DNA from: Streptomyces triticagri
Lineage (GTDB): Bacteria; Actinomycetota; Actinomycetes; Streptomycetales; Streptomycetaceae
Reading direction: 5' to 3'
Length of the DNA: 33,124 bases
Assembly: GCF_003429565.1 (NCBI RefSeq)
Contig: NZ_QUAK01000010.1
Location: 5,814-38,937, forward strand
Position numbers and translations under genes: made by a program. Of this stretch, positions 15,186 to 22,057 are shown in pieces. Position 1 is the first letter of the stretch. Every line of letters begins with the position of its first letter. The notes beneath the pieces are model-generated. The model was not told the DNA's origin and did no database searches. It was given only the letters and a program-made list of their open reading frames with translations.

Positions 15186-15836
15186 CTAGGGGGCGCCTTT
15201 CCGATCATGAGAGGTGGGCCGGGCTGGAGCCGCCCGGCCCCAGCCGTGCTCAACCGATCGGCGGCATCGGGCCGGTTCGTCTCCTGCGCCGGTGAACAGT
15301 GCGGTCAGCATGGGTGCGCCGTGAGCCAGCGCCTGGTGCGGCAGAGGGCCTGTGGCGACGAGGGACGCGAGTCCGTGGCCGATGGCCCAGCTCTGTGTTG
15401 CCAGTTCCAGCGGGTCGACCTCGTCGTGGAAGCGGCCTTCCGCCTTGGCTCGTTCGATGACCTGGACGAGACGGTGCAGGGTTTCGTCGGCGGCGCCGGT
15501 GTCTTCGAGGTCGAAGCCCGCGTCGAACATGACGCGGTAAAGGTCAGGGTTCTCCAGGGCGTTGGCCAGGTAGGCAGCGCCCAGCGCGGCGAGGTCTCGT
15601 ACCGGGTCCGCCGACCTCTTGACGGCTGCAAGTCGGGTGGCCAGGCGGGTGAACCCTTCCTGTCGCAGTGCCTTCCAGAGGCCGTCCATGCCGCCGAAGT
15701 AGGTGTAGACGGCCATCGTTGACACGCCGGTTCCGGCGACCAGGGTGCGCAGTGTGACCGGTTGCCGTGTCCGCAGCATCTGGGCGGCCCGTTCGAGGAG
15801 CAGGCGGCGGACCGCTGGATCTCTCGTTCTTGCCAT
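15186..15836 (-). CDS. TetR family transcriptional regulator
   Basis: 216 residues. The HTH (about 8-56) includes LLLERAAQMLRTRQPVTLRT and the recognition helix GVSTMAVYTYFGGMDGLWKA. The C-terminal half has DLYRVMFDAGFDLED and ATQSWAIGHGLASLVATG, typical of the TetR C-terminal domain found with many short-chain regulators. The start is uncertain: ATG 15836 has GAGG only two bases away, and an in-frame ATG at 15851 (adding MYCEA) lies within the operator palindrome and would make the message leaderless. It is divergent from RidA and meets the monooxygenase gene end to end with no spacer (15185/15186), so neither gene can have a private intergenic terminator. Confidence 0.9.
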   Translation of the reverse strand: MARTRDPAVRRLLLERAAQMLRTRQPVTLRTLVAGTGVSTMAVYTYFGGMDGLWKALRQEGFTRLATRLAAVKRSADPVRDLAALGAAYLANALENPDLYRVMFDAGFDLEDTGAADETLHRLVQVIERAKAEGRFHDEVDPLELATQSWAIGHGLASLVATGPLPHQALAHGAPMLTALFTGAGDEPARCRRSVEHGWGRAAPARPTSHDRKGAP

Positions 15837-15848
15837 GGCCTCACAATA

Positions 15849-15863
15849 CATAGCATCGCTATG
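15849..15863. promoter_or_regulatory. TetR operator in the TetR/RidA divergent promoter
   Basis: CATAGC-ATC-GCTATG, a perfect 15-bp palindrome of the kind bound by TetR proteins, between the divergent TetR (15836) and RidA (15917) genes. TATGCT (15860-15865) overlaps its right arm and could be a -10 for the RidA gene. Autoregulation plus control of RidA is the natural reading. Confidence 0.65.
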
Positions 15864-15916
15864 CTTTGATGAGTGCCGATCTTGCCGCTCCGTATGCCAC
15901 GAGGAAGAGGCCGTTC

Positions 15917-16324
15917 ATGTCTGTGACGCTGCTCAATCCCGAAGGACTGCCGAAGCCCGAGGTCTACCGACAGCTGTCGGTCGCCAGCGGATCGAAGCTG
16001 GTGTTCCTCGCGGGACAGGTCGCCCGCGACGCCGACGGCCGGCCCGTGGGCCAAGGGGACCTCGCCGCTCAGGTCGAGCAGTGCTATCTCAACATCGCCA
16101 CCGCTCTGGCCGCGATCGGCGCCTCCTTCGACGACGTGGCGAAGCTGACCGTCTACGTCGTCGACTGGAGTCCCGAGAAGATGCCGCTGCTGGGTGAGGG
16201 TGTGGGCCGGGCGGCAGCGAAACTGGGCGTCGACCCGGTCAAGCCGATCACCCTGCTGGGCGTCGCGGCGCTGGGGGAACCGGACCTCCTGATCGAGGTC
16301 GAGGCCACCGCGGTCGTCGAATAG
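15917..16324 (+). CDS. RidA family protein (YjgF/YER057c/UK114)
   Basis: 135 residues, the size of a single RidA domain. Markers are SGSKLVFLAGQVARDADG, the conserved QVEQCYLNIATALAAIGAS helix, and a C-terminal PDLLIEVEATAVVE strand ending in the usual E-A-x-A motif. The conserved Arg that binds the substrate carboxylate in canonical RidA (usually R-x-x-x-x-S in the G-x-P-Q-x-P region) is not obvious, so this may be one of the other Rid subfamilies. Canonical members deaminate reactive enamines/imines. ATG 15917 has GAGGAAGAGG upstream; an in-frame ATG at 15866 lies at the likely transcription start. Divergent from a TetR gene with a shared operator. Confidence 0.88.
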   Translation: MSVTLLNPEGLPKPEVYRQLSVASGSKLVFLAGQVARDADGRPVGQGDLAAQVEQCYLNIATALAAIGASFDDVAKLTVYVVDWSPEKMPLLGEGVGRAAAKLGVDPVKPITLLGVAALGEPDLLIEVEATAVVE

Positions 16325-16542
16325 TCGTGAGGCTCTCGGCCGGTCCCGAGGCGGCCCGACCACCAGGATTCACACGCCGCGGAGGGCCACTGCCGTCCGC
16401 TGTCTCCACTGATCACGCCTTGGCGTGCGCACGGGGAATGCTGACCGGCGGCGCTTCGATGAAGACCTCGGTTTTCGCGTAGGCACGGACCGGCAGTTGC
16501 TCCGCACGGAGCGCTGGGCCGACGCGAGCAGTAAGGGCGACA

Positions 16543-16569
16543 CCCCGCCGCGAAGGGTACGCGGCGGGG
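16543..16569 (-). terminator. Hairpin terminator of the DUF4352 gene
   Basis: A perfect 10-bp stem, CCCCGCCGCG (16543-16552) and CGCGGCGGGG (16560-16569), with a 7-nt loop, 12 nt beyond the DUF4352 stop on the minus strand. It may also stop RidA transcripts arriving from the other side. The rest of 16325-16581 shows only a small palindrome (GCTCCG-CA-CGGAGC, 16499-16512) and no convincing gene. Confidence 0.75.
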
Positions 16570-16581
16570 CCGGTCCAGCGG

Positions 16582-17145
16582 TCAGCCGGCTTTCCACTCT
16601 CCGGTCTGGTCGGAGAACCCGGAGTCCATCGCGAACTGAACGGTTGTGATCTTCGAGCCGGTCGGGACCTCGAACACGATCCAGCCGAGGCCCTTCGCGC
16701 CGGGGCTGAGCTTCACGCCGGCCGCCATCGACGGGCCGGCGGTGATGTCGGCGATCGTGGCGTCGAACTGCTGCCCTTCGGCGTCGGCGACCTTCACGCC
16801 GTTGGAGGGGCTGTCGTCGTACGCCTTGCTGCCCGTGTTCGTGAGCTTGAACTGGACGCCGTAGAACCTGTTGCCGGACTGCGGTTCGGTGAACTCGTCG
16901 GCCGCCTTGGCGTTGTCGACCACCTTCGTCACGGTGACGTCCAGCTTGCTGCCGTCCTCCATGCCCTTGAGTGCGATGGTGTCGCCGACCTTCGCCACGG
17001 CGGGCTTCTTGTCCTTCGCCTTCTCGGCGGTACCGGCGGGCTTCTCGGGCTTGGTGGTGATGTCACTGCCGGCGCTGCAGCCGGTGAGGAGCGCCACGGC
17101 GAGCACGGCGGGGACGGCAAGGGCGGTGAGGGTCTTGGTGCGCAT
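16582..17145 (-). CDS. DUF4352-containing lipoprotein
   Basis: 187 residues. The N-terminus MRTKTLTALAVPAVLAVALL leads to the lipobox LTGC with Cys23, so it should be lipid-anchored outside the membrane. A Lys/Pro-rich linker (about 30-50) precedes a DUF4352 immunoglobulin-like domain with GDTIALKGMEDGSKLDVTV, FYGVQFKLTNTGSKAYDD, and the C-terminal GWIVFEVPTGSKITTVQF. This domain is common in Gram-positive surface lipoproteins; its role is unknown. The start has GGGAAG upstream, but that Shine-Dalgarno lies inside the 3' end of a small ORF whose stop is two bases before this ATG, suggesting coupled translation. Confidence 0.88.
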   Translation of the reverse strand: MRTKTLTALAVPAVLAVALLTGCSAGSDITTKPEKPAGTAEKAKDKKPAVAKVGDTIALKGMEDGSKLDVTVTKVVDNAKAADEFTEPQSGNRFYGVQFKLTNTGSKAYDDSPSNGVKVADAEGQQFDATIADITAGPSMAAGVKLSPGAKGLGWIVFEVPTGSKITTVQFAMDSGFSDQTGEWKAG

Positions 17146-17147
17146 GG

Positions 17148-17303
17148 TCACTTCCCGATCTGCAGGTGGCCGTTGTCGAGCAGTGCCGTGTGCGTGGCGG
17201 CGACGATCTTCGCGATGGTGGTGCGGTACATGCGCGGCGGCGGCATGGCGGGCGGCCCGAAGTGCGGGCCGGAGGTGGGTGGTTGGTACGGGGCATGGCT
17301 CAC
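17148..17303 (-). CDS. Possible 51-residue small protein, coupled to the DUF4352 gene
   Basis: GTG 17303 with GGGGGGA five bases upstream opens a 51-codon frame whose TGA lies two bases before the DUF4352 ATG. The product begins SHAPYQPPTSGPHFGPPAMP, a Pro/Gly/His-rich stretch reminiscent of the cytoplasmic N-termini of actinobacterial membrane proteins, and ends in a helical part (RTTIAKIVAATHTALLDNG). There is no transmembrane segment. The coupled spacing and strong Shine-Dalgarno favour real translation; it might be a leader peptide or a small partner. I do not recognise a family. A competing long frame in this region is merely the upstream extension of the DUF4352 frame. Confidence 0.5.
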   Translation of the reverse strand: MSHAPYQPPTSGPHFGPPAMPPPRMYRTTIAKIVAATHTALLDNGHLQIGK

Positions 17304-17675
17304 GGTGTCCCCCCAGAGGATTGTGAAGATGATGAGGATGGCGTGTGACCAAGCCGCGTGGTTGCGCGTTGAACGAAAGTGTCCGGTGATGTCGGGAAGT
17401 GGGGACTTGCCTCACTTCTGCCGTTTGCTGTTGGACCACTCCCCGTGGACTGCTGCCAGATGCCTGATCGAAGCGGCGGTTCTCTGCTGGCTTGCATCCA
17501 CAAGGCGGAGCTACGAGCGCCACTCGCAGATCGACGAAGGTCCTCGGTCACCAATTCCTCGGGACCTTCGGCGCACCGACGCGCGCAGCGCCCGGCGGCG
17601 GCACAACAGGGCCGCGTGGGCGGGGAGCCACCACGCCGATCCGCCACGACCGTGCGGCGGCCCCCGCGCGGACCG
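17304..17675. other. 372-bp intergenic region between sortase and small ORF
   Basis: No convincing gene on either strand. It holds an inverted repeat GAAGTG/CACTTC (17396-17401, 17413-17418) and the longer 17535-17570 repeat listed separately. The part nearest the small ORF probably contains the promoter of the small ORF/DUF4352 pair, but I see no good -35/-10 pair. Confidence 0.5.
17535..17570 (-). terminator. Inverted repeat downstream of the sortase gene
   Basis: CGAAGGTCC (17535-17543) and GGACCTTCG (17562-17570) form a perfect 9-bp stem with an 18-nt loop, about 105 nt after the sortase stop on the minus strand. It could terminate the surface-protein/sortase transcript. The loop is longer than usual, so a regulatory structure is also possible. 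Confidence 0.45.
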
Positions 17676-18326
17676 TCAGCGAGGTGGCTTGACCGTCTCC
17701 TTCCCTGTCAGGTGGGCGAACACCACCACGTTCGAGTCCCAGTGGCGGTCCTTGGTGAGGTGGCCTCCGCAGGTGATGAGGCGGAGTTCGGCCTTGTCGG
17801 TCTTCCCGTAGACCTTCCGGGTCGGGAAGGCGGACTTCGCGTACGTCTCGACCGAGTCGACCGCGAAGACGGCCGTCGTGCCGTCCTCGCGGCGTATGTC
17901 GATCTCCTGGTTCTTCTTCAGGTCCTCGAGGTTGTGGAAGACGGCCTCCGGGACCTCGGGGGTGTCCATGTGGCCGGCGATCGCCGCCGCGCCTTTCTCG
18001 CCCGGGGTCGGGCCCTCCTGGTACCAACTCGCCTCCATCGGCCTGTCGTACGGCGGCGTCTGCATGACGCCGTCGCCGTCGAGGCCGACGGAGTCCAGGT
18101 GCGCGTCGACGTGGATGGAGGGGATCGTGATGTGGTCGGGGACCGAGGGCCGCAGTGCCGCCACCGGTGCGAGGTGCGCGGCCCGCTGGACGGAGGCCGC
18201 CGACTCTTCCGCGGATGCCGAGCGGTCCGGGTGCGCGGACGAGCAGCCCGTGGTGACGGCGACGGACAGCGCCGCCGTCACCGCGAGGGCCGCCGCGGAG
18301 GTGCGGCGGGTGCGTGCCTCAGCCAT
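17676..18326 (-). CDS. Class F sortase
   Basis: 216 residues. The N-terminus is a membrane or signal segment with a Cys at 28 (VTTGC); Thr at -3 makes it a poor lipobox. The sortase barrel follows: ITIPSIHVDAHLDSVGLDGDG, the catalytic His119 in AIAGHMDTP, Cys186 in LRLITCGGHL, and likely catalytic Arg194 before DSNVVVFAHL. The short, single-domain layout with VFHNLEDLKKNQEIDI is typical of actinobacterial class F enzymes. Sortases cut a sorting motif and attach the protein to peptidoglycan or pili. ATG 18326 overlaps the stop of the upstream surface-protein gene by eight bases, so the two are translated together and the surface protein is the obvious substrate candidate. Confidence 0.92.
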   Translation of the reverse strand: MAEARTRRTSAAALAVTAALSVAVTTGCSSAHPDRSASAEESAASVQRAAHLAPVAALRPSVPDHITIPSIHVDAHLDSVGLDGDGVMQTPPYDRPMEASWYQEGPTPGEKGAAAIAGHMDTPEVPEAVFHNLEDLKKNQEIDIRREDGTTAVFAVDSVETYAKSAFPTRKVYGKTDKAELRLITCGGHLTKDRHWDSNVVVFAHLTGKETVKPPR

Positions 18327-19494
18327 GGCGGCGGCCTCCACGCAGCAGACCGGCGCCGGCGAGGGAGCCGGTACCCAGGGCCACGAAGCCCACGACGGCG
18401 GCCGCGTTGAGGCCTTGCTGATCGTGCGAGGCGGGTGCCATACCGGTGTTGACGGAGCCCTTCGGGGTCTTGTGGTCCGAGGGGTCGAGCGGCTTGACGT
18501 GGCTCTTCGAGGTCACGGTGAAGGTGACCGGGTCGGCTCCGGTGCCGGTGGTGACCTTGTAGTCGCCGTTCTTGACCTTCGCCACGGTCGCGGTGCCGTG
18601 CCACTTGCCGTCCTTGCCCGGGGAGAGGGCGACCTTGCCGCCGAAGGCCCGGGAGTCGGCGGAGATCTTGCTGCTCGGGTTGATGGACGGGGCGTCCACG
18701 GTGACCGCGATCCTGTCGCCGGTCCTGCCGCCGCCCGGGTTCACGGCGAGCGTGGACTTGCCCGGGGTGGGCTGCGGCGCCGGCTTGTCGCTGCCCTGTA
18801 CGCCGAACTTCGCGGAGTCGACGACCTTGCCGTCGAGCAGCGCATCCACCCGGTAGGAGCCCGATTCGGCGGTGTCCGCGACGGTCGCGGTGCCGTGCCA
18901 GGTGCCCTCGTGCTGCGGGTCGCGCTCCAGCTTCACGGTGCCGCCGAAGGCGTCGGAGCGGACCGTGGCGACCGAGTCCGAGCCGGCGTCCCGCACGGTC
19001 ACGGCCACCTTGTCGCCGGCCTTGCCGCCGTCGGTGGACAGGGAGAGCGAGGGCTCGGCCGGGTCGGGCGTGGGCTTCGGGGATTCGCCCGTGTTCACCG
19101 GGAAGGTGGCAGTGGTCCGGGCGCCGGTGTCCGGGTAGTCGACGGTGACGGTGAGCTCGGCGGTGCCGGTGCCGTAGTCGTCCTTCACGGTGCCCGTGCC
19201 GGTGTAGGTGGTGGTGTCCTGCGAGGTGACCGATATCCCGGTGAGGGCGTCCGATACGGCCGACACCTCGGCCGCACCCTCCGTGGTGACCTGGAACGTG
19301 ACCTTCTCGCCCGCCTTGTAGCCGGTCTCGTCCTTCGACGAGGACGTGATCGAGACGTCGGCCCGGGCCTTGTCGGACGCCGGAGCGGTCGCGCCGGGCG
19401 ACGGCGTGGCGTCCGCTGCGAACGCGGTCGCCGGAACGGCGAGTGCCATCGAGGTGGCCACGGCGATCGCCGAGACGGTGAGAGCCTTGCGCAT
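18319..19494 (-). CDS. Secreted Ig-like repeat surface protein with a sortase-type tail
   Basis: 391 residues. A Sec signal peptide ends near AFA-AD (residue 26). An N-terminal beta domain (about 45-132) is followed by two homologous repeats (about 149-223 and 248-316), each with G(K/R)xGD(K/R)xAVTV, an AFGG(T/K)V core and a WHGTATVA strand. Pro-rich linkers separate the domains (PKPTPDPAEP, KPAPQPTPGK). The C-terminus has KGSVNTGMAP (346-354), a hydrophobic segment (about 363-384) and the basic end RGGRRHG, a sorting-signal layout in which SVNTG replaces LPxTG. The start at 19494 is preceded by an excellent AAGGAGGT. In the 244 bp upstream I see a CGGTGCACCG palindrome (19532-19541) but no clear promoter. 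Confidence 0.85.
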   Translation of the reverse strand: MRKALTVSAIAVATSMALAVPATAFAADATPSPGATAPASDKARADVSITSSSKDETGYKAGEKVTFQVTTEGAAEVSAVSDALTGISVTSQDTTTYTGTGTVKDDYGTGTAELTVTVDYPDTGARTTATFPVNTGESPKPTPDPAEPSLSLSTDGGKAGDKVAVTVRDAGSDSVATVRSDAFGGTVKLERDPQHEGTWHGTATVADTAESGSYRVDALLDGKVVDSAKFGVQGSDKPAPQPTPGKSTLAVNPGGGRTGDRIAVTVDAPSINPSSKISADSRAFGGKVALSPGKDGKWHGTATVAKVKNGDYKVTTGTGADPVTFTVTSKSHVKPLDPSDHKTPKGSVNTGMAPASHDQQGLNAAAVVGFVALGTGSLAGAGLLRGGRRHG

Positions 19495-19738
19495 GGGTGA
19501 ACCTCCTTGCAGGACCGGGCGATTTGTTCCCCGGTGCACCGTTCAAGAGGTTCATCATGTGACTTCGGTTTCACCCTTTCCTGCCGCATTCCGACCGGCA
19601 CCCAAAGGTCCCGAAGCCCTCTTCCCGGCCCTCACCAGCACCCTTTCCCGAACACTTGGGCGTCCCTTTACCCGAGGATTAGGGCCTTTGGTCCTGCGAT
19701 CTGCGTAGGGCTCGCATAAAGACGGGGCGAGGCAGGAG

Positions 19739-20773
19739 TCAGGCGTGGTGGTGGGACAGGGGTGCGTGGGGGTCGTGGGTGCTCGGGTGGGGTGGGGTGT
19801 CGGTGTGGATGACGGCGGCGGTCAGTCGGGGGACGGCGTGGAGGAGGGCGTGTTCGGCCTCGACCGCGACGGCGTGTCCGGACCGTACGCTCTGGGAGCC
19901 GTCGATGACGATGGCCGCCTCGGCACGGAGGCGGTGGCCGACCCAGCGCATGCGCAGCTGTCCGACCTCGCGGACTCCCGGCACCGTACGCAGCGCGGCT
20001 TCGGCGGAGTCGACGAGAGCAGGGTCGACGGCGTCCATCACGCGGTGGAAGACCTCGCGGGCCGCGCTGCGCAGCACCAGCAGAATCGCCACCGTGATCA
20101 GCAGTCCGATCACCGGGTCGGCGAGCTGCAGGCCCAGAGCGGATCCGCCCGCACCGAGGAGTACGGCGAGCGAGGTATAGCCGTCGGTGCGGGCGTGCAG
20201 GCCGTCGGCGACCAGCGCGGCCGAGCCGATCTCCCGTCCGATCCGGATGCGGTAGCGGGCCACCCACTCGTTGCCGATGAACCCGGCGACCGCGGCGGCG
20301 GCCACCACCCACAGATGGTCCACCTCCCGCGGATTCAGCAGCCGGTCGATCGCCGTCCAGGCGGTGAAGCCGGCCGAGGCCGCGATCGTCGCGACGATGA
20401 CGATGCCTGCCAGGTCCTCGGCCCGGCCGTAGCCGTAGGTGAAACGGCGGTTGGGGGCGCGGCGGCCGAGGACGAAGGCGATGCCGAGCGGGACGGCGGT
20501 GAGTGCGTCGGCGACGTTGTGCACGGTGTCGCCGAGCAGCGCCACCGACCCGGAGACGACGACGATCGCCGCCTGTACGAGGGCGGTGGCACCGAGGACG
20601 GCCAGCGAGACCCACAGCGCGCGTATCCCGCGGGCCGACGATTCCATCGCCGCGTCCAGCTTGTCGGACGTGTCGTGCGCATGCGGCGCGAGCAGATGCC
20701 CGACCCGGTGCCGCAGGCGTGCCAGGCGCCCGCCGCGTACATGGTGATGTCGGTGACCGTGGTCGTGGCTCAC
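19739..20773 (-). CDS. Cation diffusion facilitator (CDF) metal exporter
   Basis: 344 residues. A His-rich N-terminus (SHDHGHRHHH, later APHAHD) is followed by six predicted TM helices. TM2 has GDTVHNVADALTAVP and TM5 has DGLHARTDGYTS; both carry HxxxD, the zinc-type metal-site pattern. The cytoplasmic C-terminal domain (TVPGVREVGQLRMRWVGHR) ends in a His-rich tail (PHPSTHDPHAPLSHHHA). It most likely exports Zn2+ or a related divalent ion by proton antiport. GTG 20773 with GGAGGAA upstream is preferred to an ATG at 20872, which would overlap the divergent regulator's promoter and add a basic tail. Divergent from the ArsR gene, with one operator between. Confidence 0.9.
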   Translation of the reverse strand: MSHDHGHRHHHVRGGRLARLRHRVGHLLAPHAHDTSDKLDAAMESSARGIRALWVSLAVLGATALVQAAIVVVSGSVALLGDTVHNVADALTAVPLGIAFVLGRRAPNRRFTYGYGRAEDLAGIVIVATIAASAGFTAWTAIDRLLNPREVDHLWVVAAAAVAGFIGNEWVARYRIRIGREIGSAALVADGLHARTDGYTSLAVLLGAGGSALGLQLADPVIGLLITVAILLVLRSAAREVFHRVMDAVDPALVDSAEAALRTVPGVREVGQLRMRWVGHRLRAEAAIVIDGSQSVRSGHAVAVEAEHALLHAVPRLTAAVIHTDTPPHPSTHDPHAPLSHHHA

Positions 20774-20818
20774 TCGTTCCTCCGGCGGCTGGGTGCGGGC
20801 AGGACGAGGCGGCCGCCG

Positions 20819-20864
20819 TTGCACACGGGGCGGCGCCACCCTCATTATGTGCGTATGAACGCAC
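20819..20864 (+). promoter_or_regulatory. Leaderless promoter and start-codon operator of the ArsR gene
   Basis: TTGCAC (20819-20824), an 18-bp spacer and CATTAT (20843-20848) form a good promoter whose start point, six or seven bases on, coincides with ATG 20855, so the message should be leaderless. No Shine-Dalgarno is present. GTGCGT (20849-20854) and ACGCAC (20859-20864) form an inverted repeat around ATGA, the start codon itself. On the other strand CATAAT (20849-20844) could serve as the CDF gene's -10, so one bound repressor would close both promoters. Confidence 0.65.
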
Positions 20865-21214
20865 GCTTGCACCTATCAGCTGCACAGGATGCGCACCCGC
20901 ACACCCCGGGCGAGGAACAGTTCGCCCTGGCCGCCGAGATCCTCGCGCTGCTCGGCGACCGCACCCGGCTGACCCTCCTGCACACCCTCGCGCACGGCGA
21001 GGCGGACGTGACCACGCTCACCGAGGCGTGCGGGGCCCAACGGCCCGCCGTCAGCCAGCACTTGGCCCGCCTGCGGCTCAGCGGACTGGTCAGCACCCGC
21101 AAGGAGGGCCGGCGCGTCGTCTACGCCATGACGGACGGGCATCTGCGCCGGGTCGTGGACGAGGCGCTGAACCTGGCCGACCACAAACTCACCGACCGGC
21201 CCGCGCACGACTGA
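20855..21214 (+). CDS. ArsR/SmtB family metalloregulator
   Basis: 119 residues, a winged-helix repressor: ALLGDRTRLTLLHTLAHGE, the recognition helix region TEACGAQRPAVSQHLARLRLSGLVS, and the wing STRKEGRRVVYAMTD. The C-terminal helix has D94-G-H96, then Leu107 and His110. Compared with the zinc-sensing alpha5 site (D-x-H-x10-H-x2-H/E) the third ligand is Leu, while extra His residues occur at the N-terminus (H6, H14, H16) and end (H118). It should repress the divergent CDF exporter and itself until metal binds. The ATG is set by the leaderless promoter; a much longer in-frame extension upstream is antisense to the CDF gene. Confidence 0.92.
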   Translation: MNARLHLSAAQDAHPHTPGEEQFALAAEILALLGDRTRLTLLHTLAHGEADVTTLTEACGAQRPAVSQHLARLRLSGLVSTRKEGRRVVYAMTDGHLRRVVDEALNLADHKLTDRPAHD

Positions 21215-21216
21215 AG

Positions 21217-21252
21217 CGTCGCGGCTACCGGTGAACCGTCGCGGCTACCGGT
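21217..21252. repeat. 20-bp tandem duplication at the convergent junction
   Basis: CGTCGCGGCTACCGGT is present at 21217-21232 and 21237-21252. The second copy contains the rhodanese stop codon (TAG on the minus strand at 21247-21245); the first copy repeats that stop downstream. It fills the 30-bp gap between the ArsR and rhodanese 3' ends. Confidence 0.8.
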
Positions 21253-21841
21253 CGAGGGCGCGGAGGGTCGCCTCGAGGTCGGTGGGGCGGGGCTGGTTGT
21301 GCGGGAGCTTGGCGAGTACGGCGGCCATGCCGCAGGTGTCGGTGACGGCGGAGAAGATCAGGCCGCTGCCGATGGCGGCGGACAGCCAGCGGGCGCGCCG
21401 GTGGCGGGTGCCGAGCGCGAGGCCGGCGACGACGAGCGAACCGGCGGCGAGGCGCACCTGGCGTTCCATGGCCCACCCGGTCCTGGCGCCCTCTTCGCGC
21501 TCGACGGGGTGGCCCTCGGCTGCCCACGCGGTGGTGCCGCCGGTGAGCGTCGTGGCGGGGACGTCGGCGGCGGTGAGCTGCTCGCAGGCGGTGGTGGAGC
21601 GGCCGCCGGAAGCGCAGACCATCAGCAGGTCACCGCGCGCCGCGGCGGCCTTGAGCGCCGGCAGGGCGGTGTGCAGGTGGTCGAGCGGGATGTTGTGGGC
21701 GCCGGGCAGATGGCCGGCTGCGTACTCGCCGGGGGTGCGTACGTCGATGACGGTGTAGGCGTGCAGCCGTCCGGCGGCCTCGGCGGGGCGGACGGAGGCG
21801 AGGCCGGGGGTGGCGGCGGAGTCGGGGGTGGGGGTGCTCAT
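21245..21841 (-). CDS. Rhodanese domain fused to a YgaP-like (DUF2892) membrane domain
   Basis: 198 residues. Residues about 14-115 form one rhodanese domain: VIDVRTPGEYAAGHLPGAHN and the active-site loop VCASGGRSTT with Cys76. After WAAEGHPVE the C-terminal part (about 122-182) has two TM helices (VRLAAGSLVVAGLALG and WLSAAIGSGLIFSAV), the DUF2892 layout of E. coli YgaP, which has sulfurtransferase activity. Orientation predicts a cytoplasmic rhodanese domain at the membrane. GGAAAGGAG precedes ATG 21841. Proximity to the ArsR/CDF pair may be chance, although ArsR-rhodanese pairs also occur in sulfide or persulfide metabolism. Confidence 0.9.
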   Translation of the reverse strand: MSTPTPDSAATPGLASVRPAEAAGRLHAYTVIDVRTPGEYAAGHLPGAHNIPLDHLHTALPALKAAAARGDLLMVCASGGRSTTACEQLTAADVPATTLTGGTTAWAAEGHPVEREEGARTGWAMERQVRLAAGSLVVAGLALGTRHRRARWLSAAIGSGLIFSAVTDTCGMAAVLAKLPHNQPRPTDLEATLRALDR

Positions 21842-22057
21842 GGAGCACTCCTTTCCTGCGAGCGGGCGGGCGGTTTTCCTGCGGGCGGGCTGCCGGCGGA
21901 CGGCACGGCTCTGGAACGTGTCCACGGTGTCACGGCGCCGGTACTCGGCGGGCATGCGGGCCGGCAGGTGCGGTGCCGCCGCGCGCGTGGCGGGGACAGG
22001 GCGGAGCATGAGGTTGCGGACAGGCGAGTGAGGCAGCCCGGGCGGTGAGGTGCAGCC

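Noticed and set aside
13278..15836. tRNA or other structured RNA in the TetR/monooxygenase repeat region
   Set aside because: The repeats are direct, not inverted, and no cloverleaf or CCA end can be drawn.
16425..16649. Short ORFs on both strands between RidA and the DUF4352 gene
   Set aside because: Arg-rich products without motif or ribosome site, crossing a clear terminator.
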